This document shows positions 7,295 through 16,323 of a stretch of 64,000 bases of DNA, piece by piece. The notes beneath the pieces are model-generated. The model was not told the origin of the DNA. It saw only the letters and a program-made list of their open reading frames with translations, and did no database searches. This DNA is from Polyangium jinanense (GTDB lineage: Bacteria > Myxococcota > Polyangia > Polyangiales > Polyangiaceae). How positions within the stretch are numbered: the first letter of the stretch is position 1; every line of letters begins with the position of its first letter. The position numbers and the translations under genes are program-made. The stretch covers positions 62,001 through 126,000 of the forward strand of contig NZ_JAGTJJ010000030.1 of the NCBI RefSeq assembly GCF_028435365.1, read 5' to 3'.

Positions 7295-9895
7295 TCAGGG
7301 CCTGCACTCCCCGCTCGAGTGGCAGTTGCCGCTGGCGCACTCGCCGTCGCCATTGCACGGCTGCATATTGTCGAGCTTGCACGCGCCATTGCCGGCGGTC
7401 GTGCCGTCGCAGCTCTTGGTTCCGACGCACGCGTTCATCGGGGAGTTGTCCTCCGAGAATTGCGGGACGGCCACGCAGGAGCCCGACGCGTTGCACTGCA
7501 TGCACGTCGCGCCGCACGCGTTCTCGCAGCAGACCCCGTCGGCGCAGAAGCCGCTCAGGCAATCGGCCGCGCCGTCGACGCAGGACGCCCCGAGCTTGCC
7601 CTTGCACTCGCCCATGCCGTCGCACGATTGATTGACGCCGACGCAGGCGTTCATCGGGAAGGTGTCTTCATTGCCCGGCGGGATGTTCGAGCACGTGCCG
7701 GCGTTCCCCGACACGTTGCACGCCTGGCACGTCCCCGTGCAAGCGTTGTTGCAGCAGACGCTGTCGACGCAGAACGTGCTCAGGCAATCGGTGCCCATGG
7801 AGCACGAGGCGCCGTTGTCCGTCTTGCACCCGCCGCTGCCGTCACAGGACTTCGTGCCGGTGCAGGTCATGCTGGCGTTGTTGTCCTCCTGCCCGGAGGC
7901 GATGTTGACGCACATCCCCTCGCTGCCCGCGATGCCGCACGATTTGCATGTCCCGGTGCAGGCATTCTCGCAGCACTTGCCGTCGACACAGAAATTGCTC
8001 AAGCAATCGCTGGCCGCGCCGCAGGTCGTACCATTGGACTTCTTGCAGACGCCAGAGCCGTTGCACACGCTGCCGTTGTCGCACGTCATGCTCGCGCTGA
8101 CGTCGGGCTGGCCCGCGGGGATGTTGACGCAGCTGCCCTCGCTCCCCGTGACGTTGCACGCCTGGCAGGTCGTGTTGCAGGCGGACACGCAGCACCGGCC
8201 GTCGACGCAGAAGTTGCTCACGCACTCGTTCGCGCCGCCGCACCCTTGCCCGTCGTCCTTCTTGCAGGCGGAGTTGCCGTTGTTCGACCCGTCGCACGAG
8301 CTCGCGCCCGTGCACGACGGCGCGTCCTCCTGCCCCTTCGGCACGGGGCTGCACGTGCCCAGGCTCCCCGCGAGGTTGCACGCGCGGCACGTCCCGTTGC
8401 AGTTCGTCGAGCAGCAGACGGCGTCGATGCAGAAGGTGCTCGCGCAATCGCCGCCTGCCGCGCAGCTCTTGCCGTTCGACTTCTTGCATTGGCCCGCGGT
8501 GTTGCAGACGTCGCCGCCGCTCTGGTTGCACATCGTGCCGGCAGGCTGGTTAGGGTTCGAAGGCGTGGTCCCGTTGCACGTGTCCTGCGTGCATTCGTTG
8601 CCGTCGACCTTGGGATCCGAGGAATCCGCGACGGTGACCGTGTTGCCCGCGCCGTCGCAAACGAGGCGCTTGCAGTCGTCCTCGGTCTGGCCGTTCGGCA
8701 GCGGCGTGTTGCTCTCCGTGTAATCGAAACCGCAGACATTGTTGGTGCACGTCCGCTTCTTGCAGAAATCGTCCGTGCCTTGGCAGTCGGCGGCGGTGTT
8801 ACAACCGACGCAGCTGCCGGTCGAATTGCAGACCTGGTTCATGCCGCAGGCCGTGCCCTGCGCGACGGGCATGGACGTCGGGTTGCTGCCCGAGCAGCTA
8901 TCGGTCGTGCAGGCGTTGTTGTCGTTGGGCTTGTCGGTGTCGTCCGGGAACTCCGTCGTCCCACCATTGCCGTCGCAGACGATTTTCTTGCAGTTGCCCG
9001 CTGTCTGGAGGGCCGGGCTCGCCAGCGTGTCCGTACCCATGTAGCTCTTTACACAGGTATGGTTCATGCAGGCGGCCTTCGTGCACTCGTCCTCGGCGAT
9101 GATGCCGATGCAATGAACAGCCTCGGTGCACTGGACGCAGTTGCTCGCGCCGTCGCAGACGTCCGTGTCCTCCGGCGTGCACGGCGTCCCCGAGGTCGTG
9201 GGCGGGTTCGACGGGACGCCGTTCGTGCAGACGTCGTCCGTGCAGGTGTTCACGTCGACGGGCACGTCGGTGTCGTCGGTGACGTCCGTGTCCTTGCCAT
9301 TGACGCAGAGCTTTTGCTTGCAATCGCCGGGGTTCTGCGTGGCGCCCGGGGTGGGCTGGCCGTCGAGGTTCGTGAAGATGCAGGTGCTCGTGGCGAAGTT
9401 GCAGAAATCGTCCGTGCAGGCGTTGCCGTCGTCGCACGGGTTCTGCGCGTCGCAGGAGATCTGGCAGACCCCGTCCTGGCACGTGCCGCTCTCGTTTCCG
9501 CGCTGGCACACGCCGCCGTCGGGCGTATGCGTGTTGCTCGGCGTGCCGCCCTGGCAGGCGTCGTTCGTGCAGGGCTCGTTGTCGTCGGGGATGTCCGCGT
9601 CGTCGGTGACGGTGACCTCCTGGCCGGCCGCGCAATCGATGCGCTGGCAATCGCCGACGGTCTGGGCGGGGTTCGGCCCATCGGCGACCGGCGTGTAGAC
9701 GCAAATCTTCTCGTCGCTGCACGTGTCGACGGTGCAGGAGCTACCGTCGTCGCAATTGGCGGCGGACTCGCAGGGCTTCGTGGTCTGCGTGGGCTTCGAG
9801 CCCTCGGTCTCGAGCGCGCAGGAAGCAGCCTGCACGAGGGCGGAGGCCACGAAGGCCGTGGCGAGCAGCGCGGATAAAAGGCGGGGGCGGGGCAT
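7295..9895 (-). CDS. Giant cysteine-rich repeat lipoprotein (second of a tandem trio)
   Basis: A protein of 866 residues starting MPRPRLLSALLATAFV; the signal ends AASC, a lipobox. AAGG lies 7 bases before the ATG. The first half uses CDDGNACTDDFCN-type modules alternating with GDCK and VTDDTDVPVD spacers. The second half has about seven repeats of CASTFCIDAVCC or CLSNFCVDGKCC, then CxGTCxxC, then a G-x-C-x-x-I-x-x-G-Q segment. Order and spacing match the downstream gene at 4432-7203 closely, so they are paralogues from tandem duplication. Ninety-one bases separate the two, and only 21 bases separate it from the upstream gene, consistent with one transcript. Probably an extracellular structural or adhesive lipoprotein. 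Confidence 0.85.
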   Translation of the reverse strand: MPRPRLLSALLATAFVASALVQAASCALETEGSKPTQTTKPCESAANCDDGSSCTVDTCSDEKICVYTPVADGPNPAQTVGDCQRIDCAAGQEVTVTDDADIPDDNEPCTNDACQGGTPSNTHTPDGGVCQRGNESGTCQDGVCQISCDAQNPCDDGNACTDDFCNFATSTCIFTNLDGQPTPGATQNPGDCKQKLCVNGKDTDVTDDTDVPVDVNTCTDDVCTNGVPSNPPTTSGTPCTPEDTDVCDGASNCVQCTEAVHCIGIIAEDECTKAACMNHTCVKSYMGTDTLASPALQTAGNCKKIVCDGNGGTTEFPDDTDKPNDNNACTTDSCSGSNPTSMPVAQGTACGMNQVCNSTGSCVGCNTAADCQGTDDFCKKRTCTNNVCGFDYTESNTPLPNGQTEDDCKRLVCDGAGNTVTVADSSDPKVDGNECTQDTCNGTTPSNPNQPAGTMCNQSGGDVCNTAGQCKKSNGKSCAAGGDCASTFCIDAVCCSTNCNGTCRACNLAGSLGTCSPVPKGQEDAPSCTGASSCDGSNNGNSACKKDDGQGCGGANECVSNFCVDGRCCVSACNTTCQACNVTGSEGSCVNIPAGQPDVSASMTCDNGSVCNGSGVCKKSNGTTCGAASDCLSNFCVDGKCCENACTGTCKSCGIAGSEGMCVNIASGQEDNNASMTCTGTKSCDGSGGCKTDNGASCSMGTDCLSTFCVDSVCCNNACTGTCQACNVSGNAGTCSNIPPGNEDTFPMNACVGVNQSCDGMGECKGKLGASCVDGAADCLSGFCADGVCCENACGATCMQCNASGSCVAVPQFSEDNSPMNACVGTKSCDGTTAGNGACKLDNMQPCNGDGECASGNCHSSGECRP

Positions 9896-9916
9896 GGTTC
9901 GGCCTTGAGAGTGGGT

Positions 9917-11332
9917 TTAGTTGCAGATACCGCTGATGCAGTCGTTGATGCAATCGTTGCCCCCGATGCACTTCTTGCCCGCCGGGCAATCCGGACAGGA
10001 GCCACCACAATCGACGTCGGTCTCGTTGCCGTTCTGGACCGAGTCGCTGCAAGAAGGCGCGGCGCACTTGCCCCCGCTGCAAACGCCGTGGAAGCAATCC
10101 GTTGGCACGTTACAAGAGTCGTCGGTGCTGCACTTCTGCGGGCAGATGCCGCCGCAATCGACGTCGCCCTCGGTGCCGTTCTTCACGTTGTCGAAGCAGT
10201 CCACGCAGACGTTGTTGTCGCACTCCCCCTGGCAGTCGGAGGTGACGAGGCACTTCTGGCCGAGCTCGCACCGTTCGATGCATTCGCCGCCGCAGTCCAC
10301 GTCCGTCTCGGTGCCGTTCTGCGCGTTGTCGCTGCAGCTGAAGCAGATGTTGACGGTCGTGTCGCACGTGTGCCACGGAGGCCCACCCCTGCAATCGAGC
10401 GTCTGCGAGCACCCGAGGCAAACGCCGGTGCTGTCACACTTGCCCATCCCCGTCGGGTTGTTCGGCGTCGCGCAGGACGAGAGCGCCGGGAGCGGGGGGT
10501 TCACCGGGGCCATGTCGTTGCACTGGTCGGCGGTGCAAGAATTGCCGTCGTTGAAGGGGTCCGCCGCGTCCGCGATCGTCACGATCTGCCCGCTCTGACA
10601 GACCTTGCTCTTGCAGTCGCCGAGCGACTGTTCGCTCGGGGGAAGCGGCATCCCTTCATGGAGCGGCGTCGAGATGCATTGCTTGTCCGTGCACGCCCAG
10701 TCGCTGCAGTGATCGTCGACGGGGCAATCCGTGTCGCTCGCGCAGCCGATGCAGACGCCCATGTCGTTGCACGTGCCGTTCGTCCCGCACGTCGCCCCGG
10801 GCGCGGGCACGTGGCTCTCCTTGCCGTCCGCGCACGCGTCGGTCGTGCACGGGTTCATGTCGTCGGGATTCGCCTGGGGGTCCGGCGTGAACATGCAGAC
10901 CTTGCCGACACACGCGTCGGTCGTGCACCGATTCTTGTCGTCGCACTCCGCCGAATCATTACACGGGATCTCGCATTGCCCGGACACACACTGGCCCATG
11001 CCCTCGCCGAGCTGGCACATCGTCCCGTTCACCGCGGTATGCTGCGGCACGCCGTCCGAGCAGGTGTCCTGCGTGCAGGGATTCGCGTCGTCCGGGACCT
11101 CCGTGTCGTTCGCGACCGTGACGAACTTCCCACCCTGGCATTCCTTGCGCACGCAATCGTCGGGCGTGGTGGCGTCCGTTTGTCCCGCCGTGCACTCGGT
11201 CGATGGGTTCGAGCCCTGCTGATCGAGACACCCGGGCGCAGACACGACCATCGCGCAGGCGAGCGCGAGGGCCGATGCCAAACCGAACGAGCGAAGCTTG
11301 CTCCTGTGGAGGGAAGTCGCGGACGTGGTCAT
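9917..11332 (-). CDS. Cysteine-rich lipoprotein with C-x-D-NGxETDVDCGG modules (first of trio)
   Basis: A protein of 471 residues. ATG 11332 is chosen because GGAG lies 6 bases upstream and the signal then ends VSAPGC. The N-terminal part shares NPCTTDACADG-type modules with the two downstream genes. The C-terminal part holds three copies of a module reading C-x-D-x-x-x-NGxETDVDCGGxC, near residues 330-470. The same motif recurs in many myxobacterial secreted proteins. The cysteine pairs suggest disulfides and the acidic residues possible calcium binding; both are inference. It appears to head a three-gene leftward operon of surface lipoproteins. Confidence 0.83.
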   Translation of the reverse strand: MTTSATSLHRSKLRSFGLASALALACAMVVSAPGCLDQQGSNPSTECTAGQTDATTPDDCVRKECQGGKFVTVANDTEVPDDANPCTQDTCSDGVPQHTAVNGTMCQLGEGMGQCVSGQCEIPCNDSAECDDKNRCTTDACVGKVCMFTPDPQANPDDMNPCTTDACADGKESHVPAPGATCGTNGTCNDMGVCIGCASDTDCPVDDHCSDWACTDKQCISTPLHEGMPLPPSEQSLGDCKSKVCQSGQIVTIADAADPFNDGNSCTADQCNDMAPVNPPLPALSSCATPNNPTGMGKCDSTGVCLGCSQTLDCRGGPPWHTCDTTVNICFSCSDNAQNGTETDVDCGGECIERCELGQKCLVTSDCQGECDNNVCVDCFDNVKNGTEGDVDCGGICPQKCSTDDSCNVPTDCFHGVCSGGKCAAPSCSDSVQNGNETDVDCGGSCPDCPAGKKCIGGNDCINDCISGICN

Positions 11333-11432
11333 GGGCAACTCCAAGGTAAGGCGCCGAGCCAGGACGCCGCCGCCAGTGTCGCCGATCTCGAGCGTCATGG
11401 GCGCAAAAAATCGGCGCGACGGGGCCCCAATC

Positions 11433-12860
11433 TCAGGGGCGCCGGAGCACCGTCACGACACGCGCCGACGCCGCCGCCACGAGCGCGAGGCGACCCCTGG
11501 GCGCCACAGAGACCACGTGCGATCCCTCCCCCGTTTGCAGCGTCGAAACGATACGCAGCGGCTCGCCCCCGAGCGCGACCGTGGTCGCGCCCTTGCCACG
11601 AGGCCCACCGCCGAGCGCGACGAGGATCGTCCGGCCCTCCGGCGAAAGCACAGCCGAGGAAGGAACACCGCCGAGCGCGACCGTAGCGAGGACCTCGCGG
11701 CGTTCGAGGGACACGAGCGTCGCCTCGCCCGCCGCGCCAATGACGACGGCCCGATCGCCGGGCCACGGGAATGCCGCGATCGGCTGCGGCCCCGCAGGCG
11801 CGAGGCGCGGCTCGGCCCCCACGGAAAAACCCATGACCTTGGCCGTCGCCCGATCAAAGAGGAGCGCACGCTCGGAGGAGGCCGCCGGAGGGACCGTCGA
11901 CGCGCGCGGTTCGAGGAGCGAGGACCACGCAGCACGCGCACCACCGAAGGGTTTTGCCGCGGGATCGAGCACGATCACGGATCCCGGCTCGGTGGGCGCG
12001 CGCCCGTCGAGGAGCACGAGCAGCCGAGCGCCAGCCGAAGAAGGCAGGGGCGCGACACCGCGAATCGGGGTCGGGAAGAGGATCTCGCCGTCGGCTGTGA
12101 GCTCGGGGCCCGCGAGGCGGACGACGCGGCTTCCTTGCGAGGTCGCGACGACGACGACGGGCGGATCGCCGCTCGCCGCAACGTCGAGCGCGCCCTTCAC
12201 GTCGACCTTCTTCAGATAGGCCGCAGGCGCCGCGCCCGAGAGCCACGACGCCGTGTTCACGACCGGCAGGCCCGTGGAGACGCCGAGCACGGCGAGCCGG
12301 CCCGCAGGGAGCCGCCGGAGGCCCGTGCCCTTGCCCGGGAGGCGCGCGCGGGCCTTCTCGGCGCCGGAATCGAGCGCGTGCGCCCGGAGCGTGCCGTCCT
12401 CGCAGAGCACGAAGAACATCGCCTCGTCGTCCGCGACGGTGAGGTCGATCGGGGGCGCGTCGAGGCGGATCGTCGTGGCCACGGCAAACGCCGCGGGCGC
12501 TTCGGCCGCGGGAGGCGGCGTGTCCGCGGTCGGGGCGGTCGAGGCCGACGCTGAAGAGAGGGCGCTCGCGGAGGCCGCCGGGGGCAGCGCCGCGGACGAG
12601 GTGGGGAGCGCAGGCGGAGGCGTCGTGGCGGGTGGGCGTTTGCCGCCGAGGCGGCCTTGCGAGGCGAGGACGGCCGCGCCGCCGGCGAGCATGCCGAAGC
12701 CGCCGAGGCCCGCCGCGAGGAGCACGAGCCCGAGCGCGCCGAATTGCACGCGGCTGCCCGCGAGCTTGGGCGAGCTCACCCACGCGCGGCACGAGGGGCA
12801 TTTCGTCGCGCCCGGCCGGATCGTGAGGGTTCCGCATCTGGGGCACTTGGTCTTGCTCAC
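11433..12860 (-). CDS. Zinc-ribbon membrane protein with beta-propeller-like domain
   Basis: The start is taken as GTG 12860, which overlaps the upstream gene's TGA as GTGA; a GTG at 12872 is also possible. About 475 residues. The N-terminus is a zinc ribbon, CPRC ... CPSC (Cys about 6, 9, 21, 24), followed by a transmembrane segment rich in Gly/Ala/Leu and an Ala/Ser/Pro linker. The rest is repetitive, with blades resembling WD40/PQQ-type propellers (VRLAGPEL, VVVIGAAGEATLV, TVALGGEPLRIVSTL). Topology would put the ribbon in the cytoplasm and the propeller in the periplasm. It pairs with the upstream gene, which has the same plan. Function is unknown. Confidence 0.7.
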   Translation of the reverse strand: MSKTKCPRCGTLTIRPGATKCPSCRAWVSSPKLAGSRVQFGALGLVLLAAGLGGFGMLAGGAAVLASQGRLGGKRPPATTPPPALPTSSAALPPAASASALSSASASTAPTADTPPPAAEAPAAFAVATTIRLDAPPIDLTVADDEAMFFVLCEDGTLRAHALDSGAEKARARLPGKGTGLRRLPAGRLAVLGVSTGLPVVNTASWLSGAAPAAYLKKVDVKGALDVAASGDPPVVVVATSQGSRVVRLAGPELTADGEILFPTPIRGVAPLPSSAGARLLVLLDGRAPTEPGSVIVLDPAAKPFGGARAAWSSLLEPRASTVPPAASSERALLFDRATAKVMGFSVGAEPRLAPAGPQPIAAFPWPGDRAVVIGAAGEATLVSLERREVLATVALGGVPSSAVLSPEGRTILVALGGGPRGKGATTVALGGEPLRIVSTLQTGEGSHVVSVAPRGRLALVAAASARVVTVLRRP

Positions 12861-14704
12861 CGGAGCACCCACACGCGGCGCGCACGGGCCGAAAACGCCG
12901 TCGCGCTTTCCGCGTCTTTGCCGAATCGGACGCTCGTGACCTCGTCGGTGACGTCGACACGCACGGGCTCGCCGGTCGCGAGATCGACGACGTACACGCC
13001 GGGCGAAGGCGCGCCCGTGACGACGAGCGCCTGATCCCCCGAGGGCGAGACTTCGAGCGCCGTCACGGGGCTGCCGAGCTCGAGTCGCGTGTCCTGCGTG
13101 AGCGTGGCCGGCGCATGCAACGAGAGCGCGCGGCCCGCCCTGCAGCCAACGACGAGCGTGCGAGGGGCGGCCCGGACGAACGCGGGATCCGTGCAGGTGT
13201 CGCGGGAAAGATTGGGCGGCGCGAGCAGGCCTTTTCCTTCGAGCGTGACGCGGACGATGCGCGAGGAGCCGAGCGCGACGAAGGCAAACCCCGATTGGAC
13301 GGCGACGGCCGCAACGGGATCACCGAGCGAGAGGTGACGCACGAGCTGCGCGCTCGGCGGGGTGAGCGGCGCGAAGACCTCGATGGCATCAGGATAGGCG
13401 CGCGGGCGTGGATCGGCGACGCTCGCGACGGCCCAGGTGCCTTCGGCGTCGATCGCGGCGGCGCTCGGAATGGCGCCTCCAAAGCGGAAACGCGCGATCT
13501 CGACGTGGTGCTCGGTGCCGACGACGAGGACGCTGCGATCGACGGCGGAAGGAAAGATCGCGAGGCCAGCCGATGCCGCGGCGGCGCCCGGGAGGAGCTG
13601 GGTGCGAGGCTCGATCCAGCGAAGGACGCGGAGCGTGTCGGGTTCGAGCGCGCCGATGCGGGTTTGGCCGAGCGCATAAAGAGCGCCGCCGACACGCTCG
13701 ATCACGCGCGCCGATTGCGCCTCGCGCGAGCTCGTCATGACCACGCCGCTCCGCGGATCGACGACGTCGAGCGCGACACGACGCGCGACGGCGACGTGGC
13801 CTTGCGGAAGGAGGATCGCGGCTTCTGCGTCGGCCGCGACGTCGATCTTCGCCGCGACCTTGCCTTCGAGCCGCTTCGCTGCGGCAGGCGCAGAATCGGC
13901 AAGCGCGTTTGCCGCAGGATCGGCCGGCGCGCTCGTCGCGGCGGACGCGCTCGATCCCGGCGATGCCGATGCGCCGGGCGAAGGCGCGGCGTTCGCCGAA
14001 GGAATCTCGACCCCCGCGCCGCGCCCGTCCCCGCGCACGGAAAGCGCGCCTCCGAGCAGCGGCGCGAGCACCAGCGCGAGCCCGATGCCCACGAGGCCCA
14101 CCACGCGCGAAAGACCGAGCCGCGGCTTTGCGATGCCCACGAACTCGCCGCACATGAGGCAGCTCGTGCTGCCGACCATGACGGGTTCCAGGCAATACGG
14201 GCACGTGAACGTGGACATCGGGCGCTTGCGAATCGCAGTCGCGCCCTCGAGCGCCGCTGGAAACACGGCCGTGCCGCGAATCCAGCCGGGGACGCTGACG
14301 AGCGAGACGCCCGAGGAGATCGGGATGCGGCCGGTCATGAGGCCCCGCACCACGAATGCGCCCGTCACGGGACCCATGACGCCGTCGGTGTCCTCGACGA
14401 ACCAGAGGAGCTTGTCCCGCGCCTGCGGATCGAGCTTGGCGAGGTCGCGCGGCAACGCCTCGGCGACCACGCCCTCGGGCGCATCGGGCGGGCTCGGCGA
14501 CGGGAAAAGGTCCGAGATCGGATCCCACGCCGCGCCGGGGAGAAACCGCTTGCACCCTTCCATGCGGAAAAGCGGGTCCTTGAGCGTTCCCCCGCCGATC
14601 TCGCGACGGACCGCCTCCAGCCGCATGGGTCCGCGGATGTTGCCCTGCTCGGAGACGAGGAATTCGACGTTCTGGGACACAAGCGCCCAAAAGGGCGCAT
14701 GCAC
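12857..14704 (-). CDS. GYF_2-like/zinc-ribbon membrane protein with beta-propeller-like domain
   Basis: About 615 residues from GTG 14704; GTG 14680 (MSQNVEF) is an alternative, lying just past a GCGCCCTTTTGGGCGC palindrome. Two N-terminal segments resemble GYF_2 domains (EQGNIRGPMRLEAVRREI and DGVMGPVTGAFVVRGL). A zinc ribbon CPYC ... CLMC (about residues 169-186) and a transmembrane segment follow, then an Ala/Ser/Pro linker and a repetitive C-terminal beta-propeller-like domain. GYF_2 plus zinc ribbon plus TM is a known bacterial cytoplasm-to-envelope architecture; the ligand is unknown. The stop overlaps the next gene's start (GTGA), so the two are translationally coupled and likely form one complex. 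Confidence 0.7.
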   Translation of the reverse strand: MHAPFWALVSQNVEFLVSEQGNIRGPMRLEAVRREIGGGTLKDPLFRMEGCKRFLPGAAWDPISDLFPSPSPPDAPEGVVAEALPRDLAKLDPQARDKLLWFVEDTDGVMGPVTGAFVVRGLMTGRIPISSGVSLVSVPGWIRGTAVFPAALEGATAIRKRPMSTFTCPYCLEPVMVGSTSCLMCGEFVGIAKPRLGLSRVVGLVGIGLALVLAPLLGGALSVRGDGRGAGVEIPSANAAPSPGASASPGSSASAATSAPADPAANALADSAPAAAKRLEGKVAAKIDVAADAEAAILLPQGHVAVARRVALDVVDPRSGVVMTSSREAQSARVIERVGGALYALGQTRIGALEPDTLRVLRWIEPRTQLLPGAAAASAGLAIFPSAVDRSVLVVGTEHHVEIARFRFGGAIPSAAAIDAEGTWAVASVADPRPRAYPDAIEVFAPLTPPSAQLVRHLSLGDPVAAVAVQSGFAFVALGSSRIVRVTLEGKGLLAPPNLSRDTCTDPAFVRAAPRTLVVGCRAGRALSLHAPATLTQDTRLELGSPVTALEVSPSGDQALVVTGAPSPGVYVVDLATGEPVRVDVTDEVTSVRFGKDAESATAFSARARRVWVLR

Positions 14705-14746
14705 TGTACTACGAAGCGTCCGTCCGCCGCATCTTCTCGGCGAAAA

Positions 14747-16207
14747 CTACGCCATGCGCTTCGTGACAGCCGAGCGATAAACGTGCACGTAGCGGCGCGC
14801 CGGTCGATCCCAGCCGAGGTCGAGCCGCATCACGCGGCGCCGAAGCGCGGGCCACCGGGGCGAGGTCATGGCCGCGAGCGCGCGCTGCACCGCACCGACG
14901 AGGTGCGTCGAGGTCGGTTTGTCGTACAGGAACCCGGTGCCGGTCTCGAGCGCCGCGTCGCAATCGACGATCGTGTCGATGAGGCCGCCGGTCCGGTAGG
15001 CGACCGGCAACGCGCCATAACGCTGCGCGTAGAGCTGCACGAGGCCGCAGGGCTCGTACCGCGACGGGACGACGACGATGTCCGCGGCGGCATAGAGGCG
15101 GTGCACGAGAGGCTCGGCGGCGTCGCCGAGGAAACGCGCGCGCTCGGGCGCCTTTCCGACGGCGGCTTCGAGCTTCGTGACGATCGCGCGATCCCCCGCG
15201 CCCGCCACGACCACGCTCGCGTCGCTCTTCAGGATCTTGGGCAGCGAGGTGGCGAGCAAATCGCCGCCCTTCTGCGTGGAGATGCGGCCGACGGAGACCA
15301 CGAGCGGACGCTCGATGTCGATCGGGAGCCCGAGCTCGGCGAGGAGCGCGCTCTTGCAGCGCGACTTGTTCGTCGTGTCCTCGGCGTCGTACCGCGCAGG
15401 CAACGCCGGATCCGTCATCGGGTTGTACACGGCGTAATCGATGCCGTTCACGATGCCGACGATCTCGTTCTCCTTCGCCCGCGCCGCGAGCACGCCGTCG
15501 AGGCGCTCGCCGTGGTCGGGCGTGAGGATCTCGCGGGCATACGTCGGCGACACCGTGGTGATGGCGTCGGCGGCGAGCAGGCCCGCCTTGAGGAAGCTCA
15601 CCTTGCCGTAAAACTCGAGCAGCGAAGGCTGGAAGTGCTGGTCGCCGAGGCCGATGACGCGGAGCGCTTCACGCGGGAAGAGGCCCTGGCGCGCGAGGTC
15701 GTGGAGCGTGAGCACCGCGGCAGGGCGCGCGTCGCCTTCGCGGTCGCGCAGGAGGTACGGGACGAGCGCCGACGGCCAGTCGTGCGCGTGCACGACCTCG
15801 AACGGCGTGCCCGCGAGCGCGCGCTGGCGGACGAGCTCGACGACGGAGAGCGCAAACACGCCGTACCGTCGCGCGGCGGCGAGATCCCCTTCGTCCTCGT
15901 CAGCGAGGCGCGACGGGCCCTCGCTGAAGAGACCCGGGACGTCGAAGAGCACGAGCTCCACGCCCGATCCGAGCCGCCCGTCGAAGACCGTGACCTCCAC
16001 GCGCTCGCCGCCGATGGTCAGGACGAGCGGGGTCAGCCTGCGCGCGATCATGACGCCGGAGGCTTCGATCCCAGGGTAACGCGGCAGCGCGAGGGTGACC
16101 TTGTGCCCGAGGAGCCGGAGCGCCTTCGAGAGCGACGCGACGACGTCGGCGAGGCCGGTGACCTTCACCATCGGCGCGATCTCGGAAGCGACGAAGAGGA
16201 TGTCCAT
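14747..16207 (-). CDS. glgA: Glycogen synthase (ADP-glucose type)
   Basis: A protein of 486 residues starting MDILFVASEIAP at 16207; the longer frame adds an unrelated leader. It is a GT5-family, GT-B-fold glucosyltransferase that extends alpha-1,4-glucan from ADP-glucose in the cytoplasm. Visible marks are HAHDWPSALVPY, TVSPTYAREI, GIVNGIDY, SVGRISTQKGGD and the C-terminal YEPCGLVQLYAQRYG followed by RTGGLIDTI. The N-terminal sugar-nucleotide loop, usually K-x-GGL, reads KVTGLADV, so one glycine is replaced by Thr. It stands alone, with no other glg genes in the window, diverging from a pseudouridine synthase across a 116-base gap. Confidence 0.93.
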   Translation of the reverse strand: MDILFVASEIAPMVKVTGLADVVASLSKALRLLGHKVTLALPRYPGIEASGVMIARRLTPLVLTIGGERVEVTVFDGRLGSGVELVLFDVPGLFSEGPSRLADEDEGDLAAARRYGVFALSVVELVRQRALAGTPFEVVHAHDWPSALVPYLLRDREGDARPAAVLTLHDLARQGLFPREALRVIGLGDQHFQPSLLEFYGKVSFLKAGLLAADAITTVSPTYAREILTPDHGERLDGVLAARAKENEIVGIVNGIDYAVYNPMTDPALPARYDAEDTTNKSRCKSALLAELGLPIDIERPLVVSVGRISTQKGGDLLATSLPKILKSDASVVVAGAGDRAIVTKLEAAVGKAPERARFLGDAAEPLVHRLYAAADIVVVPSRYEPCGLVQLYAQRYGALPVAYRTGGLIDTIVDCDAALETGTGFLYDKPTSTHLVGAVQRALAAMTSPRWPALRRRVMRLDLGWDRPARRYVHVYRSAVTKRMA

Positions 16208-16323
16208 GCGCGGGCGGGTGTAGCACGACTCGCGGCCGCGACGTAGAGCGAGCATGCACCGATGGGGCCGACCGACGAACGCGGGCGGTAGCCCCGAACG
16301 GCAGGCAGGCTAGGATGGCGAGC

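Noticed and set aside
13115..16246. Rightward 1043-codon open frame opposite glgA and the propeller gene
   Set aside because: It mirrors real leftward genes with clear motifs. Stop-free antisense frames are expected at this GC content, and it has no RBS or domain.
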